From contig WJXW01000004.1 of assembly GCA_015832175.1 (NCBI GenBank), positions 1,550,001 to 1,614,000 of the forward strand: 64,000 bases of DNA. The letters run 5' to 3'. Source of the DNA: Paraphaeosphaeria minitans. Its lineage: Eukaryota; Ascomycota; Dothideomycetes; Pleosporales; Didymosphaeriaceae. The translations under genes were made by a program, and so were the position numbers. Positions 11,167 through 22,712 of this stretch are shown one piece after another (position 1 is the stretch's first letter; each line of letters starts with the position of its first letter). Below the pieces are notes generated by a model that worked only from the letters and a program-made list of their open reading frames with translations, searched no databases and was not told the DNA's origin.

Positions 11167-12910
11167 ATGGCCTTAAGACTAGGAGACTTCTTAGAGGAAC
11201 TACAACCTAAGGACGTTGCGTAATAATTAATACTGCCTCCTTAGTAGAAAGACGAAGCTAAAGTAATATAGCTTTAATAAGTGGAGGAAGTAATAAACAT
11301 TAAGGCTATTACCTTAAGAGGAGAGATCGCACGAAAGTACTAGGTGGACAGAGTGGATCTACACAGCTACCCACCCCCTTCTCTAAAACAGCTAAACACT
11401 TATACAGTGTATATAATTGCGCAATATCGCGTAAGCAGCCTTAAAGGTAAAGAGGTAATCTCTTCTTTTACTAAAGATTTTAACAACTAGAAGGAGAGAA
11501 CCTTTAATAAGATTAGTTGTGTAGTAAGAAGAGAGCTTATTGCTTTTCTTATAAAAGAAGGCTTTGTCGCTACTAATTCTACAACAAAGGACACCTATGT
11601 AAAGAAACTTTTTAAACTGTCACAGCTTAACTATAAGCTATAGACCCTTCGCACGATAACTTTGTAACTGTAACCTAAACTGCTTCGCACGATCCTAACT
11701 ATGCAACCTACACTATCTGTAGGTAATGTATATACACATGGAGCATAGCTGGGGCCTATCCCTATACGTGCGAGGACAGAGACACTATATGTGGAGCCAC
11801 ACTAGTGGTAGTAGCCTAAAACCTAGACTGCTTTTGCCCGACAAACTACATTGTACGAAGAGGCTAGACACTCCTAGTCTCCTTAATAACTAGGAGATTA
11901 TGCTTATATCTAGCCAGACAAGATTATTCTCTTTTAGAAGGCTTGGAGTAAAGAGAATAACTACACTAGTAGGCTGTACAACATCCTAGCAGACAAGGCA
12001 AAAGTCTTTAGAGAACTATACTACAGGCTAGGCATACCACAGGACTAGTATACAAACATCTTTCTAGGAATCCTTTCTAATCGTGCGAGTACCTACTACC
12101 TATACAACATTGGACTAGGACTTCTATAGGATGAATTGTACGACAGACTAAATAGGCACTTTAACACTAGTGTTAATCATAATTAGTACTAGATAGACTG
12201 GACCACTTTTACCTTTGAACACTATAAAAGGGATAATCTAGCTGCTACATCGTATAAGGCCCTAGAAGTAATAATTAACAAGCTTACCTTAGCCTAAAGG
12301 GCTCTTAGACAAGGCTTTAGTAGTAAACTACAACTACACACTACTATTGTACGAGCATACTGCAGCTATTCTAACCTTAAATAAGCTATGTTTAACCCTA
12401 AAAACATAGTAGAAGGCTTACTTAGTGACCTTTGTGCGTCACTCTAAGTTACTAAAGACAGGAAGAAGTTATAGTTCTTCTAAGATAGTGAAGAGGTGTA
12501 CTATACTAATTAACGATATAATAATCCTAATCGCATAGGAGGATCTGGCCCCTCTAGAGGCAGATTAACCTTTAGACTAAAAGAAAGGGGCAACTTTAGA
12601 AGTTCAAGCTCTCGCACGAAGCAGAAATGCTTTATGTGCTATAAAGAAGGATACTAGTCTACTAACTATCTACTAAGGGATACCCAGCGAGCTAGAAGGC
12701 AATATATATTGTTGTACGCCAACTTCTACGAACATAAACCCTCTGCTATAGATGTACAAGTATACATCCTTAACTTTAAAGGAGAGCTAGAGGAAGAAGA
12801 CTATTACACAAAAGAGGAGGAAGATAAATAAGACTAATAGAGTAATAAAGAAGAAGCACAGAAGGCTACCTTATACCTTACTTCTACTGCATACCTTTAT
12901 CGCACGACTG
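11167..12910 (+). pseudogene. gag: Gag of non-autonomous copia element B (broken)
   Basis: ATG at 11167, then M-A-L-R-L-G-D-F-L-E-E-L-Q-P-K-D-V-A before the first RIP stop. The frame continues through a recognisable gag with many TAG/TAA codons. The zinc knuckle at about 12627-12668 reads CFMCYKEGYxSTNY: both first Cys are intact, while the His and last Cys have become Tyr. An acidic stretch (GELEEEDYYTKEEEDK) follows near 12780. The frame then meets the deletion junction near 12912. Length, about 580 codons, is ample for a copia gag. Retention of gag with loss of all enzymes resembles the TR-GAG class of plant elements (family knowledge). Confidence 0.82.
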
Positions 12911-13251
12911 GGAGCGATCCTTCTATACCTGCTTACTAAGACCTAGCGCTAAGCATCGCATTGCTTAACACCCCACCTTCTGTTTGCGCACAGGACACAT
13001 GCCTAGAAAGAGCCTTATTACGTAATGCGACTCTACTACTGTGCGAAGGGGTAGGGTAAGAACTAAGCAGGTTAGCTGTTACTACCTGTTTGCACAAGAG
13101 TAGGTGTAAATAGGACCTCTACTGCACAGCGACACTGCACCTACCTTATAACCTGTTCTAATGGGGGAAGGCTAACTGTATAGATAGAGAAGGATAGGAA
13201 AGGGAAAGCGTACAATAGACATAAGCTATTACACAAAAGAAAAGTTGCCAG

Positions 13252-13563
13252 TGTCTGTATAGTTTATCGTACAAATAGCACTAAGTAAAATAGGGGCCTG
13301 CCTACCTATAGGGACCCGCATAAGGACCCACTACTTAGGTTAGCGCTAAAAGGCAGAGACTTTATAAGGCCTTGCCTACCTATGGGGACCTGCACAAGGA
13401 CCCCCTGCTTAGGTCAGCGCTAAGAGGCAGAGACTTCATAAAGCCCTCAGTGCCCCTTTGTACGATAGACAAGACGTAATTAATTGAACCTACTTCTCAC
13501 CCTTTGCACGATAGTATACTATTAACCCTCAAATGCTTGATTGCAGATTGAGCCAAACCAACA
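13252..13563 (+). repeat. 3' LTR of B (312 bp)
   Basis: Same length and 74-bp duplication as the 5' LTR; the differences between them are C/T and G/A transitions. Ends aaccaaca, followed by ttaaa. Confidence 0.95.
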
Positions 13564-13568
13564 TTAAA

Positions 13569-14621
13569 GGTATTATAATTTTTATGTAATCTTAGATAAA
13601 TTGTTAGTTAAATCTATAGAATGCTAAGAATTCTTAGATATTCTTAGCTGTCTTTAGTATTAGCTAGTTCTTAATGTACTTAACTTTACTTAGTGCTATT
13701 TTAATTCCTTCTATAGTAATAATATGTCCTAGGAATTTAAGTTATTTAATATTAAACTTATATTTCTTAAGTTTAATATAAAGGCATGCTTTGTCTAGTG
13801 CTTCTAGTACTGTCTATATGTGCTTGGTGTGGTCTAATTCATTTTTGGAAAAGACAAGGATATCGTCTATATACGCGATAATAAATATGTTTAGATATTT
13901 ACAGAGTACGTTATTAATAAGTGCTATAAAAGCTGCTAGTGCGTTTGTAAGTCTAAAAGGCATAACCTTATATTTAAATAGTCTGTAGCTTAATTAAAAT
14001 GCTGTTTTCCATTCTTTACCTTTCTTAATTTATATAAGGTGGTAACTGTCTTTTAGATCTATTATTATGAATATCTTAGCATAAAATAGTTAATCTTGTA
14101 GCTCTGCAATATTTAGTAGTAGATATTAGTTTTTTATTGTTATATTGTTAAGTTGTTAGTAGTTAACGCATAGTTTATCTAATTTATCCTTTTTCTTAAT
14201 AAACATAAAAGGGCTTACTACTAGTAACTTTAATAGTTATATATATCCTTTCTTAAAGTTTGTCTTAATAAAATTACGTTCTTTAAGGAGTTCTTCTCCT
14301 ATCTTACTATATAGTGGTTTAAAGGGTGGCGTCTTCCCTTCTTCTAGGTCTATTATAAGATCCTAGGGTTAATGTTTAGGTAGGTTTGCTTTTTCTTCCT
14401 TTTCTATAAATATGTGTATCTATTTCCTATACTCTCTTAGTAAGGTAAAGGGTGTACTATTATCCTCTTTCTCGCGCTTCTTAATCTAGTGGTTCCTACT
14501 AGCGTCTACTAAGGTGTATTTCTATTTTTAACTATCTATCGCAGTATTATATTATTAATAACTCCCTTATTTACTATTATTTTTAGTTCATGCGTAGGCT
14601 TTACTTATAATATATAATTAT
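13569..14621 (-). pseudogene. pol: G1m pol: reverse transcriptase
   Basis: Minus-strand homologue of about 39700-40590 of G1p. The catalytic YIDDI is intact at 13859-13873, followed by LVFSKN. The two sides are cut by B (left) and C (right). A short plus-strand open frame over the same motif is only its antisense shadow. Confidence 0.88.
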
Positions 14622-14933
14622 TGTAGGTTTGGCTTCATCTGTAATTAAGCATTTAAGGGTTAATAGTATACTATTATGTAAAGGGTAAGAAGTAGGTTTA
14701 ATTAATTACGTCTTGTCTATTGTACAAAGGGGCACTAAGGACCTTATAAAGTCTCTGCCTCTTAGCGCTAATATAAGCAGGGGGTCCTTATGCGGGTCCT
14801 TATAGGTAGGTAGGGCCTTATAAAGTCTCTACCTCTTAGCGCTAACCTAAGTAGTGGGTCCTTGTGCGGGTCCCTATAGGTAGGCAGGCCCCTATTTTAC
14901 TTAGTGCTATTTGTATAATAAACTATATAGACA
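14622..14933 (-). repeat. 3' LTR of C (312 bp)
   Basis: Plus-strand reading tgtaggtttgg to tatagaca, containing both copies of the 74-bp segment. Confidence 0.93.
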
Positions 14934-15261
14934 CTAGTAACTTTTCTTTTATACAATACCTTATATCTATTATATACTTTCCCTTTCCTATCTTTCTCTA
15001 TCTATATAGTTAGCCTTCCCCTATTAGAACAGGTTATAAGGTAGGTGTAGTGTTACTATACAGTAGAGGTCCTGTTTATACCTACTCTTATATAAATAGA
15101 TAGTAACAGCTAATCTACTTAGTTCTTACTCTATCCTTTCGCACAGTAGTAGAGTTATATTATATAATAAGGCTCTTTCTAGGCATATATCCTATGCGTA
15201 AACAAAAGGTGGGGTGTTAAGTAATATAATACTTAGCACTAGGTCTTAGTAAGTAAGTATA

Positions 15262-17012
15262 GAAAAATTGCTCCTAGTTATGCAATAAAGGTATATAGTA
15301 GAAGTAAAGTATAAAGTAGCCTTCTATGCTTCTTCTTTATCACTCTATTAGTCTTGTTTATTTTCCTCTTTTTTTATGTAATAGTCTTTATCCTCTAGCT
15401 CTCTTTTAAAGTTAAGGATATATGCTTATATATCTATAGTAGAGGGTTTATATTTATAAAAGTTAGCGTATAATAACATGTATTACCTTCTAGCTTACTA
15501 GGTATCCCTTAGTAGATAGTTAGTAGACTAGTATTCTTCTTTATAGTACATAAAGTATTTCTACTTTATATAAGAGCTTAAACTTCTAAACTTACCCCTT
15601 TTTTTTAGTTTAAAGGTTAATCTACCTCTAGAAGGGCTAGATTCTCTTATATAATTAGGATTATTATATTATTAATTAGTATAGTACACCTCTTTACTAT
15701 CTTAGAGGAACTATAAATTTTTTCTATCTTTAGCAACTTAAAGTAATATATAAAGGTCACTAAGTAAGCCTTCTATTATATTTTTAGGGTTAAAAATAGC
15801 TTATTTAAGGTTAGGATAGCTGTAGTATACTTATATAATAGTAGTGTATAGTTATAGTTTACTACTAAAGCCTTATCTAAGAGCCCTTTAGACTAAAGTA
15901 AGCTTATTAATTATTACTTCTAAGGCCTTATATAATATAGCAGCTAAATTATCCCTTTTATAGCGTTTAAAAGTAAGAGTAGTCTAGTCTATCTAGTACT
16001 AATTATAATTAACACTAGTGTTAAAGTGCCTATTTAGTCTGTCGTATAATTTATCCTATAGAAGTCCTAGTCTAATATTGTGTAGGTAGTAGGTACTCGC
16101 ACGATTAGAAAGGATTCCTAAGAAGATATTTATATACTAGTCCTATAGTATGCCTAGCCTATAGTATAGTTCTCTAAAGACTTTTGCCTTATCTACTAGG
16201 ATGTTATACAGCCTATTAGTATAGTTATTCTCTTTACTCTAAGCCTTCTAAAAGAGAATAATCTTGTCTAGCTAGATATAAGTATAATCTCCTAGTTATT
16301 AAAAAGACTAGGAGTGTCTAGCCTCTTTATATAATATAGTTTGTTAGGTAAAAGTAGTCTAGGTTTTAGGCTACTACTACTAGTGTAGCTCTATATATAG
16401 TGTCTCTATCCTCACATATATAGGGATAGGCCCTAGCTGTGCTCTAAATATATATATATTACCTATAAATAGTGTAGGTTATATTATTAAGATTATACAA
16501 AGCAGTTTAGGTTATAGTTATAGTATTATTATATAAAGGGTCTATAGCTTATAGTTAAGCTGTAACAGTTTAAAGAGTTTTTTTGTATAGGTGTCCTTTA
16601 TTATAGAATTAGTAGTAATAAAGCCTTCTTTTATAAGAAAAGTAATAAGCTCTCTTCTTACTATATAACTAATCTTATTAAAGGTTCTCTCCTTCTAGTT
16701 ATTAAAATCTTTAGTAAAAGAAAAGATTACCTCTTTACTTTTAAGGCTGCTTACGTAATATTACGCAATTATATACACTATATAAGTATTTAGCTATTTT
16801 AGAGAAGGGGGTAGGTAGCTATATAGATCTACTCTATCTACTTAGTACTTTTATATAATCTCTCCTCTTAAGGTAATAGCCTTAATATTTATTACTTCTT
16901 CTACTTATTAAAGCTATATTACTTCATCTTCTTACTAAAGAGGTAGTATTAATTATTGCGTAACGTTCTTAGGTTGTAGTTTCTCTAGGAAGTCTCTTAG
17001 TCTTAAGGCCAT
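15262..17012 (-). pseudogene. gag: Gag of non-autonomous copia element C (broken)
   Basis: Homologous to the gag of B and A. The start ATG is preserved (cat on the plus strand at 17010-17012). The zinc knuckle region is at about 15540-15580. Left of about 15262 the sequence is the 3' untranslated region, with no pol between. Stops are denser than in B. Confidence 0.8.
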
Positions 17013-17145
17013 ATTATTGTTATCTTTCTTAGTCGTGCGATATGTCTATATTTAGTTATTGCTAGTTTAATTGTGCAACGTGTTTGCGTTTAGTTATTGC
17101 TAGTTTAATTATGCGATATGTTTTTTAGGGTTATAAATATACTCA

Positions 17146-17375
17146 CTATCTCCTTTCTTTTCTATAGAATAGCTTAGACTAGATCGTGCGACTCTTTACA
17201 AATATGTGCGCTTTGTTTCTACTTATTATATAATCTAAAATTTAATCTCTAGTAAAGGTATTATCTCCTTTCTTTTCTATAGAATAGCTTAGACTAGATT
17301 ATACAACTCTTTATAGATATATACGCTTTGTTTCTACTTATTATATAATCTAAAATTCGATCTCTAGTAAAAGTA
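17146..17375. repeat. 115-bp direct repeat, two copies, in leader of C
   Basis: Equivalent to 7098-7327 in A, beginning actatctcctttctttt twice. Confidence 0.83.
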
Positions 17376-17464
17376 ATAATATAGAGTTTACGTATCTAGC
17401 TTATAGGGCGCTTTGTCTTTAGACCTTGCTAGTTTACAGTTAATTAGAATTAACCACTAATTAG

Positions 17465-17776
17465 TGTAGGTTTAACTTAATCTATAATTAAGTATTTAAG
17501 GGTTAATAGTATACTATCGTGCAAAGGGTAAGAAGTAGGTTTAATTAATTATGTCTTGTCTATTGTACAAAGGGGCACTAAGGACCTTATAAAGTCTCTG
17601 CCTCTTAGCGCTGACATAAGCAGGGGGTCCTTGTGCGGGTCCTTATAGGTAGGTAGGGCCTTATAAAGTCTCTGCCTCTTAGCGCTAACCTAAGTAGTGG
17701 GTCCTTGTGTGGGTCCCTACAGGTAGGTAGGCCCCTATTTTACTTAGTGCTATTTGTACGATAAACTGTATAGACA
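17465..17776 (-). repeat. 5' LTR of C (312 bp)
   Basis: Plus-strand reading tgtaggtttaact to tatagaca, with the 74-bp duplication. Confidence 0.93.
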
Positions 17777-17781
17777 ATTAT

Positions 17782-18950
17782 AGTGTTTAAATAATATTTT
17801 CTTTGTACCCTAGTTAATCTGTAGGTTATGTATTATTAACTAAAGTAATCCTAAAACTAACTTATACTTAGATCCTAGTAAGACATCTAAAGTAAGTTCC
17901 TCTCTATATTCTTAGACTGTTATTATAGTAGTGACCTCCTAGTATATTTAAGGTATCTTAGGCATTAGGGATCTATTCGCGACATAAATAATATAGAGTA
18001 CTTTTTTTCCTAATATTATAAGTCCTGCTTATCTTACTATCTAATAAAATATAAAGTTCTTTTCTACTCCTAAGTCTATAAGAGCTTAAGCCTGTATTCC
18101 TTTAAGCTATACTAGTAGTTTAACTAATGCTATGCTTACTATAGCATTTAATTTAATAAAGGCGTTTTCTTATTTAAGTTTAGGCCTAAAAAAGACATCT
18201 ATTTATATAGGTTATAGTTAAGTTCTAGTGTTTAGTATACGTTTCTAAGCATCTACTTTTATTATTATTCTTAAGTACGTAGCTTATGTAAATCGTCTTC
18301 TTCTTCCTATAAGGATATTCTGCTGTTTCTCCTCTCGCAGTCTTTACTATTCTTATATACTAGTTAAATTAGTAACTCTGTTATTATTTCTTACGTAGGG
18401 CAGTTTACAAAGCTGTCCAAGTGTTTAGCTATATAGTAGTATTTATAGTTTTAGTTTAGATATATGTACTAGTATAGTTGTATATAGTCTCTATTAATAA
18501 GTATATTATAGCATTTATTACCCTTTAGCGTAAAGTAAAGAAAGTATTTTACTTATTATTTATCCTAAAGGTGTTTATTACAAGCTGTAATAGGGTAGTC
18601 TATCTATATTTATCTGCAGCATAGTTTCCTTCTAGGTTATTTCTTATTCTCCTCTTTCTCTACCTTATGTTATATATATGTTAGTTCTTTGTAATACGTC
18701 CACATACAGAATTAGTGTGTAGGATTTTAGTAGTCTAGATAGTACTTTAGTACGTAGTCTAACTTCTTATTTTTATAAAGTTATATTCCTTTTAGTGCCT
18801 AGTGGGGTTCTATATAGTCCTAAATATTTAGTTTGTACTTAGGTGACATAGGGTTGTCTTCTTTCCGCCTACTTTGTAGGTAAGGAGTAGGAGATCTTAG
18901 TATCTCTTCTACGTCTTCTGTGTTATAGTATACGTTGGAGTTGTCTTCTA
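17782..18950 (-). pseudogene. pol: G1m pol: protease region and linker
   Basis: Homologous to about 38500-39590 of G1p on the other strand. Near 18065 the minus strand reads ALIDLG-E-KN, which with one RIP reversal (Ser to Leu) is the A-L-I-D-S-G retroviral protease motif. Stops are frequent. Confidence 0.72.
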
Positions 18951-20030
18951 GATCTTTGTATAGTTATAAGTTAGGTAAATCTAATTGCTTACTTTACTCT
19001 AGTGTAACGCGTTAGTAACTAAATAGCGTTATAATAACCTCCTATTCCTTATTAGGTTCTTAGTCCTTAATAGTTAGTATATTTAACTTAGTTTAATAGA
19101 CTTTGTTCTTTGATCTACAGTTCCTGGCTATGTGGCCTAGTTTACTATATATAAAGTATTTATAGGTCTTAGTTATTAGTTATTAACTTCTATTAGAGAC
19201 ATATTTGTTAGGCTGCTTAGGGCCTATCCTTCCTCTTTTTCCTTTACTTAAGTAGTTAAACTAGATGTCTTCTATTAGTTTGTATTTCTAGTAGTTCCTT
19301 AGCTGTTGCTTTTAGACGATTCTAATAGGGTTCTTATAAACCACTTTTGCTAGTTGTCTCAAGCTTATTGCCCTAGGGTTTTAGTAGAACTCTTATTACA
19401 ATAAAAACTATTCTTTATTAATCCTAATAGTTTCTTTGTATAGTTCTTTAAGGTTAGTAATTTGTGCACTACTACGTAAGAGTTCTTTATATAGTTTCTA
19501 TTTAAGTCCTTATTTATATATGTCCTAGAGAGATTTATTATCCTAGTTAAGCTGTATAGCGTATTTTTAAAACTTAGCTATATACTTAGCTACTAATTAT
19601 TTCTAAGTTATAGTCTAAATCTTTACCTTTGTAATAGAGTCCTTATTAGTAATTCTAAAGAGTTGTTTAAGGTATTTTTTAAAGTTATTGTAATTCTTAA
19701 TAATATTAACTATATTAGCGTGCTTATTTACGTAATTGTTGTTATTGTTATTATAGTCTATTCCTAGGTACTTTTTAAGGTAGGGATAGATCTATAATCC
19801 TATATCTCCTCGCATATATGTTGCTGCAAAGATAACCTTCTTTTTATCTTTAAGGGGTTTATCTAAGTTAAAGAAGTAGAGGTCTAACTAAAGAATCTAG
19901 ACGTTAGTTTAAGATTATTTACTAAAGTAGAGATTAGGTTTATACGTCTTACTGCTATTCTTTATAGGAGTAATCTTAGCAGCACCTAAAGCTGTAGAAG
20001 AGGTAGGAGTTTATAAAGTACTTATATTAA
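18950..20030 (-). pseudogene. gag: G1m gag with zinc knuckle
   Basis: The knuckle at 19117-19158 reads YFIYSKLGHIARNC: the CX2CX4HX4C pattern with His and last Cys intact and the first two Cys changed to Tyr. Upstream sequence matches the gag of G1p (37300-38160). The start is unclear because of RIP. Confidence 0.8.
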
Positions 20031-20042
20031 GAGTGTTTAAGA

Positions 20043-20453
20043 TATTAAATCTAAGAGGGTAGCTAGTCCTAAAGGGTTAAAGTTAGTTCTTAGGCAGGAG
20101 TACTTATAAAAGGTAGAAAGTCTTGTTAATATAATAGTATCTTACGAAGTGTAACAAGTTAACAATTTAGTCTGCTAGAATCTAAATAATAGATTAATAA
20201 ATAGATTAAATATAAGTATAGAGAGTCTATCCTTGCGTTTCTATATACTTTAAGTAATTAGTAGACTAATCGCTCTAATTAAACTAATTAAGCACTAATT
20301 AGTTACTTAGTATGTTAAGTGCTTAGTCTAATTAGTTGTCTTGGCGCTCTGATCACACTAATTAGGTCACGTGACCTTTTGTGCTGTGCCACTTAAACAA
20401 CGAATGTAGATACATATGAAGATCCTAGGAGGCCTAGCCTTTAGATCTTAACA
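20043..20453 (-). repeat. 5' LTR of G1m (411 bp)
   Basis: On the minus strand tgttaagatct...tttaata. The U3 part contains at least five taattag-type motifs and a perfect 12-bp palindrome ggtcacgtgacc (20365-20376) around an E-box CACGTG. The last ~225 bp (R-U5 side) are shared with the 456-bp G1p LTR and the LTR at 57847, but the U3 parts of the three differ completely. Confidence 0.92.
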
Positions 20454-22476
20454 TTTATCTCTAACTTAGAATTACTCTATAGGGCAGTAGGTATAGTTTA
20501 TAGCCTTTATAGTGCGCTACTATTTATATGTAATAGTAGTCTAGACTAAAGCTATTTCTCGCTTAAAGTAGTCTAGGAAGTGCTTTACTTTTTTAGTAGG
20601 AGTGTAGCTAGACTTTACTAGTAAAGGGATTCTTTTAAAGGGATTAACATAATATCTATTTAGTAGAAAGTTTAGGCTTAGGCCTATAGTAGTAGATAAT
20701 TTATTATTTAATATAAGCTAGTAGGCTAGGAGGTAGTCTAGTTAGTCTATTTATTTAAAGTTAACTATAATATAGAGGACTAAGAGTACCTCCTAGTTTA
20801 CCCTCTCTATGCTATTGTTAGTTTAGGGGTAGTATACTATAGAGAGGAGTTGTTTTATTCTAGTTAATTTATATAGTGTAGTCTAGAACTTCCTTAACTA
20901 GTCTAAGCCTCTGTCTGTAATTAGTAAGGTAGGGAAGCTATAGAACTACTACTATATATTATAAAAGCGGGCTATATAGTGCTCTACTATTATAGAAGCT
21001 ATAGCTTCTAGTTATATATACTTTAACAGCCTATTAGTAATTATAAGCAGGTATTACGGTGCTACTGTAGAGGTCTAGGGAAGGTCTACTATAAAATCTA
21101 TTAAAAGTTACGCCTAGTACTAGTCTGTAATTAGGAGTAGCTATAGGAGACTTTACTACTTCTACTAGTCTATATATACTCCTGCGCAGTAGTAATTACG
21201 TACAAATTAGGTAATATCTTTAGATATATTATCCTAGTAGTAGTCCTAGTAGATAATCTTAAACGTAGAGTTCTTCCTAAAATAGCCTATAACTGGAGAC
21301 TTATGTGCGCCTTATATAATAGTAGTGGTAAGAGGTTCCTAAGCTAGGACCTAGAGGACTCTTTACTATAGAAGGGACTTATATATACTAATTATATAGT
21401 CCCTAATTTATTAAGAGGTAGCGGCTGCTATAAGAAATATATAGTTACTACAGCGCACCGCCTTAAGCCTAATATAGTAGAGGGGAGACTCTGCTATAGC
21501 TACGTCTTAGAGTACTTATAAATATGTATTAGTAAAGATCTAGGCCCCTACTAGCACTGTTAAAGATCGCGTTTACACTAGGATAGCCTAGATAGTCCTA
21601 GGCACTATTAGCGGGGCGTTTGTCTTTATTTACTAGACTATATCCTACTTACGCTAGCTTAGTGCGTTTAGTCTAGCTATCTAGAATCTAGGCTAATAGT
21701 GGAGGTAGAAGTAAAAAGTAAAGAGTAACTCTAACTACTAGTGCTAGCGCTTACTTAATTCTTAGATCTTTATAAAGTATTTAAGATTCTTATAGTTTAT
21801 TAGAATTTTAAAGGGGCGTACTACTTCTATTAGTTCTAGTCTCTATGCCTATAGGGCCTATATAATTATAAGTAGCTCTTTGTCGTAAATAGTGTAGTTC
21901 TACTAGACTAGTGTTAGGGCTGCAGAGTAGTAGGCTATAAAGTGCTAGATCCCCTTAATATGTTAGGAGAGGTAGGCCCTAGTAGTGTTACCTAAGTAGT
22001 CCGCCTCTACTAGCGTGTTACGCTTTAGGTCCTAGAGCGCTAGGATAGGGCCCTATATAAATATATCCTTTAGGGCCTAAAAGGCCTCTTATTCTCTAGG
22101 GCCCTATTAAAACGGGACCCCTTTCTTAGTAAGGGCATGTAGGGGTACGGCCTACTTAGAGAATTAGGGAAGAAAGTTATAATAGAAGTTAGTAAAGCTA
22201 ATAAAGTAGTAAACTATATATACTATAGAGGGAGTATTCTATTAATTAATTACTTATATCTTTGCTAGATTAGGGCGAATAGCCTTACTTACTATAATAA
22301 AATACTCTAGATACTTAACCTCTATTATTGCGAATTTGCATTTCCCTAGGTCTATATATAGTCTAGTTTTTTATAGGAGTCCTAGTACTTATTGTATATA
22401 GTCCTAGTGTTAGCGTAGGGGCCCTATTATATAGATAAGGACATTATCTAGGTAAGCTATATATATATTGCCTAAG
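20454..22476 (-). pseudogene. pol: Gypsy G2 pol, 3' part: RT end, RNase H, integrase
   Basis: Minus strand. The RT motif YLDNVLIY at about 22431-22454 (D to N by RIP) is followed by a typical gypsy RT thumb and RNase H. The integrase motif LITDRG is at 20905-20924. The left end is cut by G1m and the right end by T. The rest of the RT continues at 48719: across the T insertion the frame reads ALKN|TLGNIYIAYLDN, proving that the two pieces were one gene. Confidence 0.87.
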
Positions 22477-22481
22477 GTATT

Positions 22482-22712
22482 ATTGTGTTGTAGGTGCGTT
22501 TACCTTAAGTGAGGAATATAAAAGAATAAGTTGAGTTCTCCTATCTAAAATCTATTATATAAATCCAACTACTCTAATTATTCATTAGGTCCCTTTCTGT
22601 CTTGTCTAGTTAGCGCTCTCTTTTTCCTATTCTCTAATTAGCTATCTTAAACAACAGCTAATTGGCCCTATGTTTCTCTAATTCTCTATTATAGGCCAAC
22701 CTTTACACTATA
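22482..22712 (-). repeat. T LTR-a, outer 3' LTR (231 bp)
   Basis: Plus-strand reading attgtgttgtagg to ctttacactata, adjoined on the right by a pyrimidine tract that is the polypurine tract of the minus strand. The LTR ends are TGTA...CAAT on the minus strand, not the usual TG...CA. Confidence 0.93.

Larger units (their letters stand above)
10441..13563 (+). mobile_element. Gag-only copia derivative 'B' (non-autonomous, 3123 bp)
   Basis: Two 312-bp LTRs (10441-10752 and 13252-13563), target duplication ttaaa (10436-10440 and 13564-13568), and an empty site visible in G1p near 40600. The interior has the leader repeats and gag of A but no pol: the sequence jumps near 12912 from the post-gag region to the 3' untranslated region, the same junction as in C (near 15262). 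It retains more CpA/TpG and more intact Cys codons than A or C, so it seems the least mutated of the three. It would depend on A-type enzymes for mobility. Confidence 0.93.
14622..17776 (-). mobile_element. Gag-only copia derivative 'C' (non-autonomous, 3155 bp)
   Basis: Two 312-bp LTRs (14622-14933 and 17465-17776) and target duplication attat (14617-14621 and 17777-17781). Same pol deletion junction and same 74-bp LTR duplication as B, in the opposite orientation. It is more heavily RIP-mutated than B. Inserted in G1m between the protease and RT regions. Confidence 0.93.
7656..20453 (-). mobile_element. Ty3/gypsy chromovirus 'G1m', split by A, B and C
   Basis: The 5' LTR is at 20043-20453 and the inner 219 bp of the 3' LTR at 7656-7874; A interrupts the 3' LTR. 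Order on the minus strand: LTR, gag with zinc knuckle, protease region, RT (YIDDI at 13859-13873), RNase H, integrase, PPT, LTR. C splits it between the protease and RT regions (TSD attat), and B splits it between RT and RNase H (TSD ttaaa). Removing B and C restores collinearity with G1p. The right flank starts tttat, a possible target duplication whose partner lies outside the window. It is inserted in G2. Confidence 0.9.

Noticed and set aside
13791..13988. 65-codon plus-strand open frame
   Set aside because: It lies antisense to the G1m reverse transcriptase, across the YIDDI motif (13859-13873). It is a chance opening, not a gene.
20454..20475. Purine tract (agagataaa on the minus strand) beside the G1m 5' LTR, read as a polypurine tract of G2
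   Set aside because: It lies on the outer side of the 5' LTR, and G2 integrase sequence runs straight into it. The resemblance is probably chance or target sequence.
22482..22712. 231-bp repeat interpreted as a MITE
   Set aside because: The ends are only weakly inverted, the target duplication is 5 bp, polypurine tracts adjoin two copies and a gypsy interior lies between copies, so it is an LTR.
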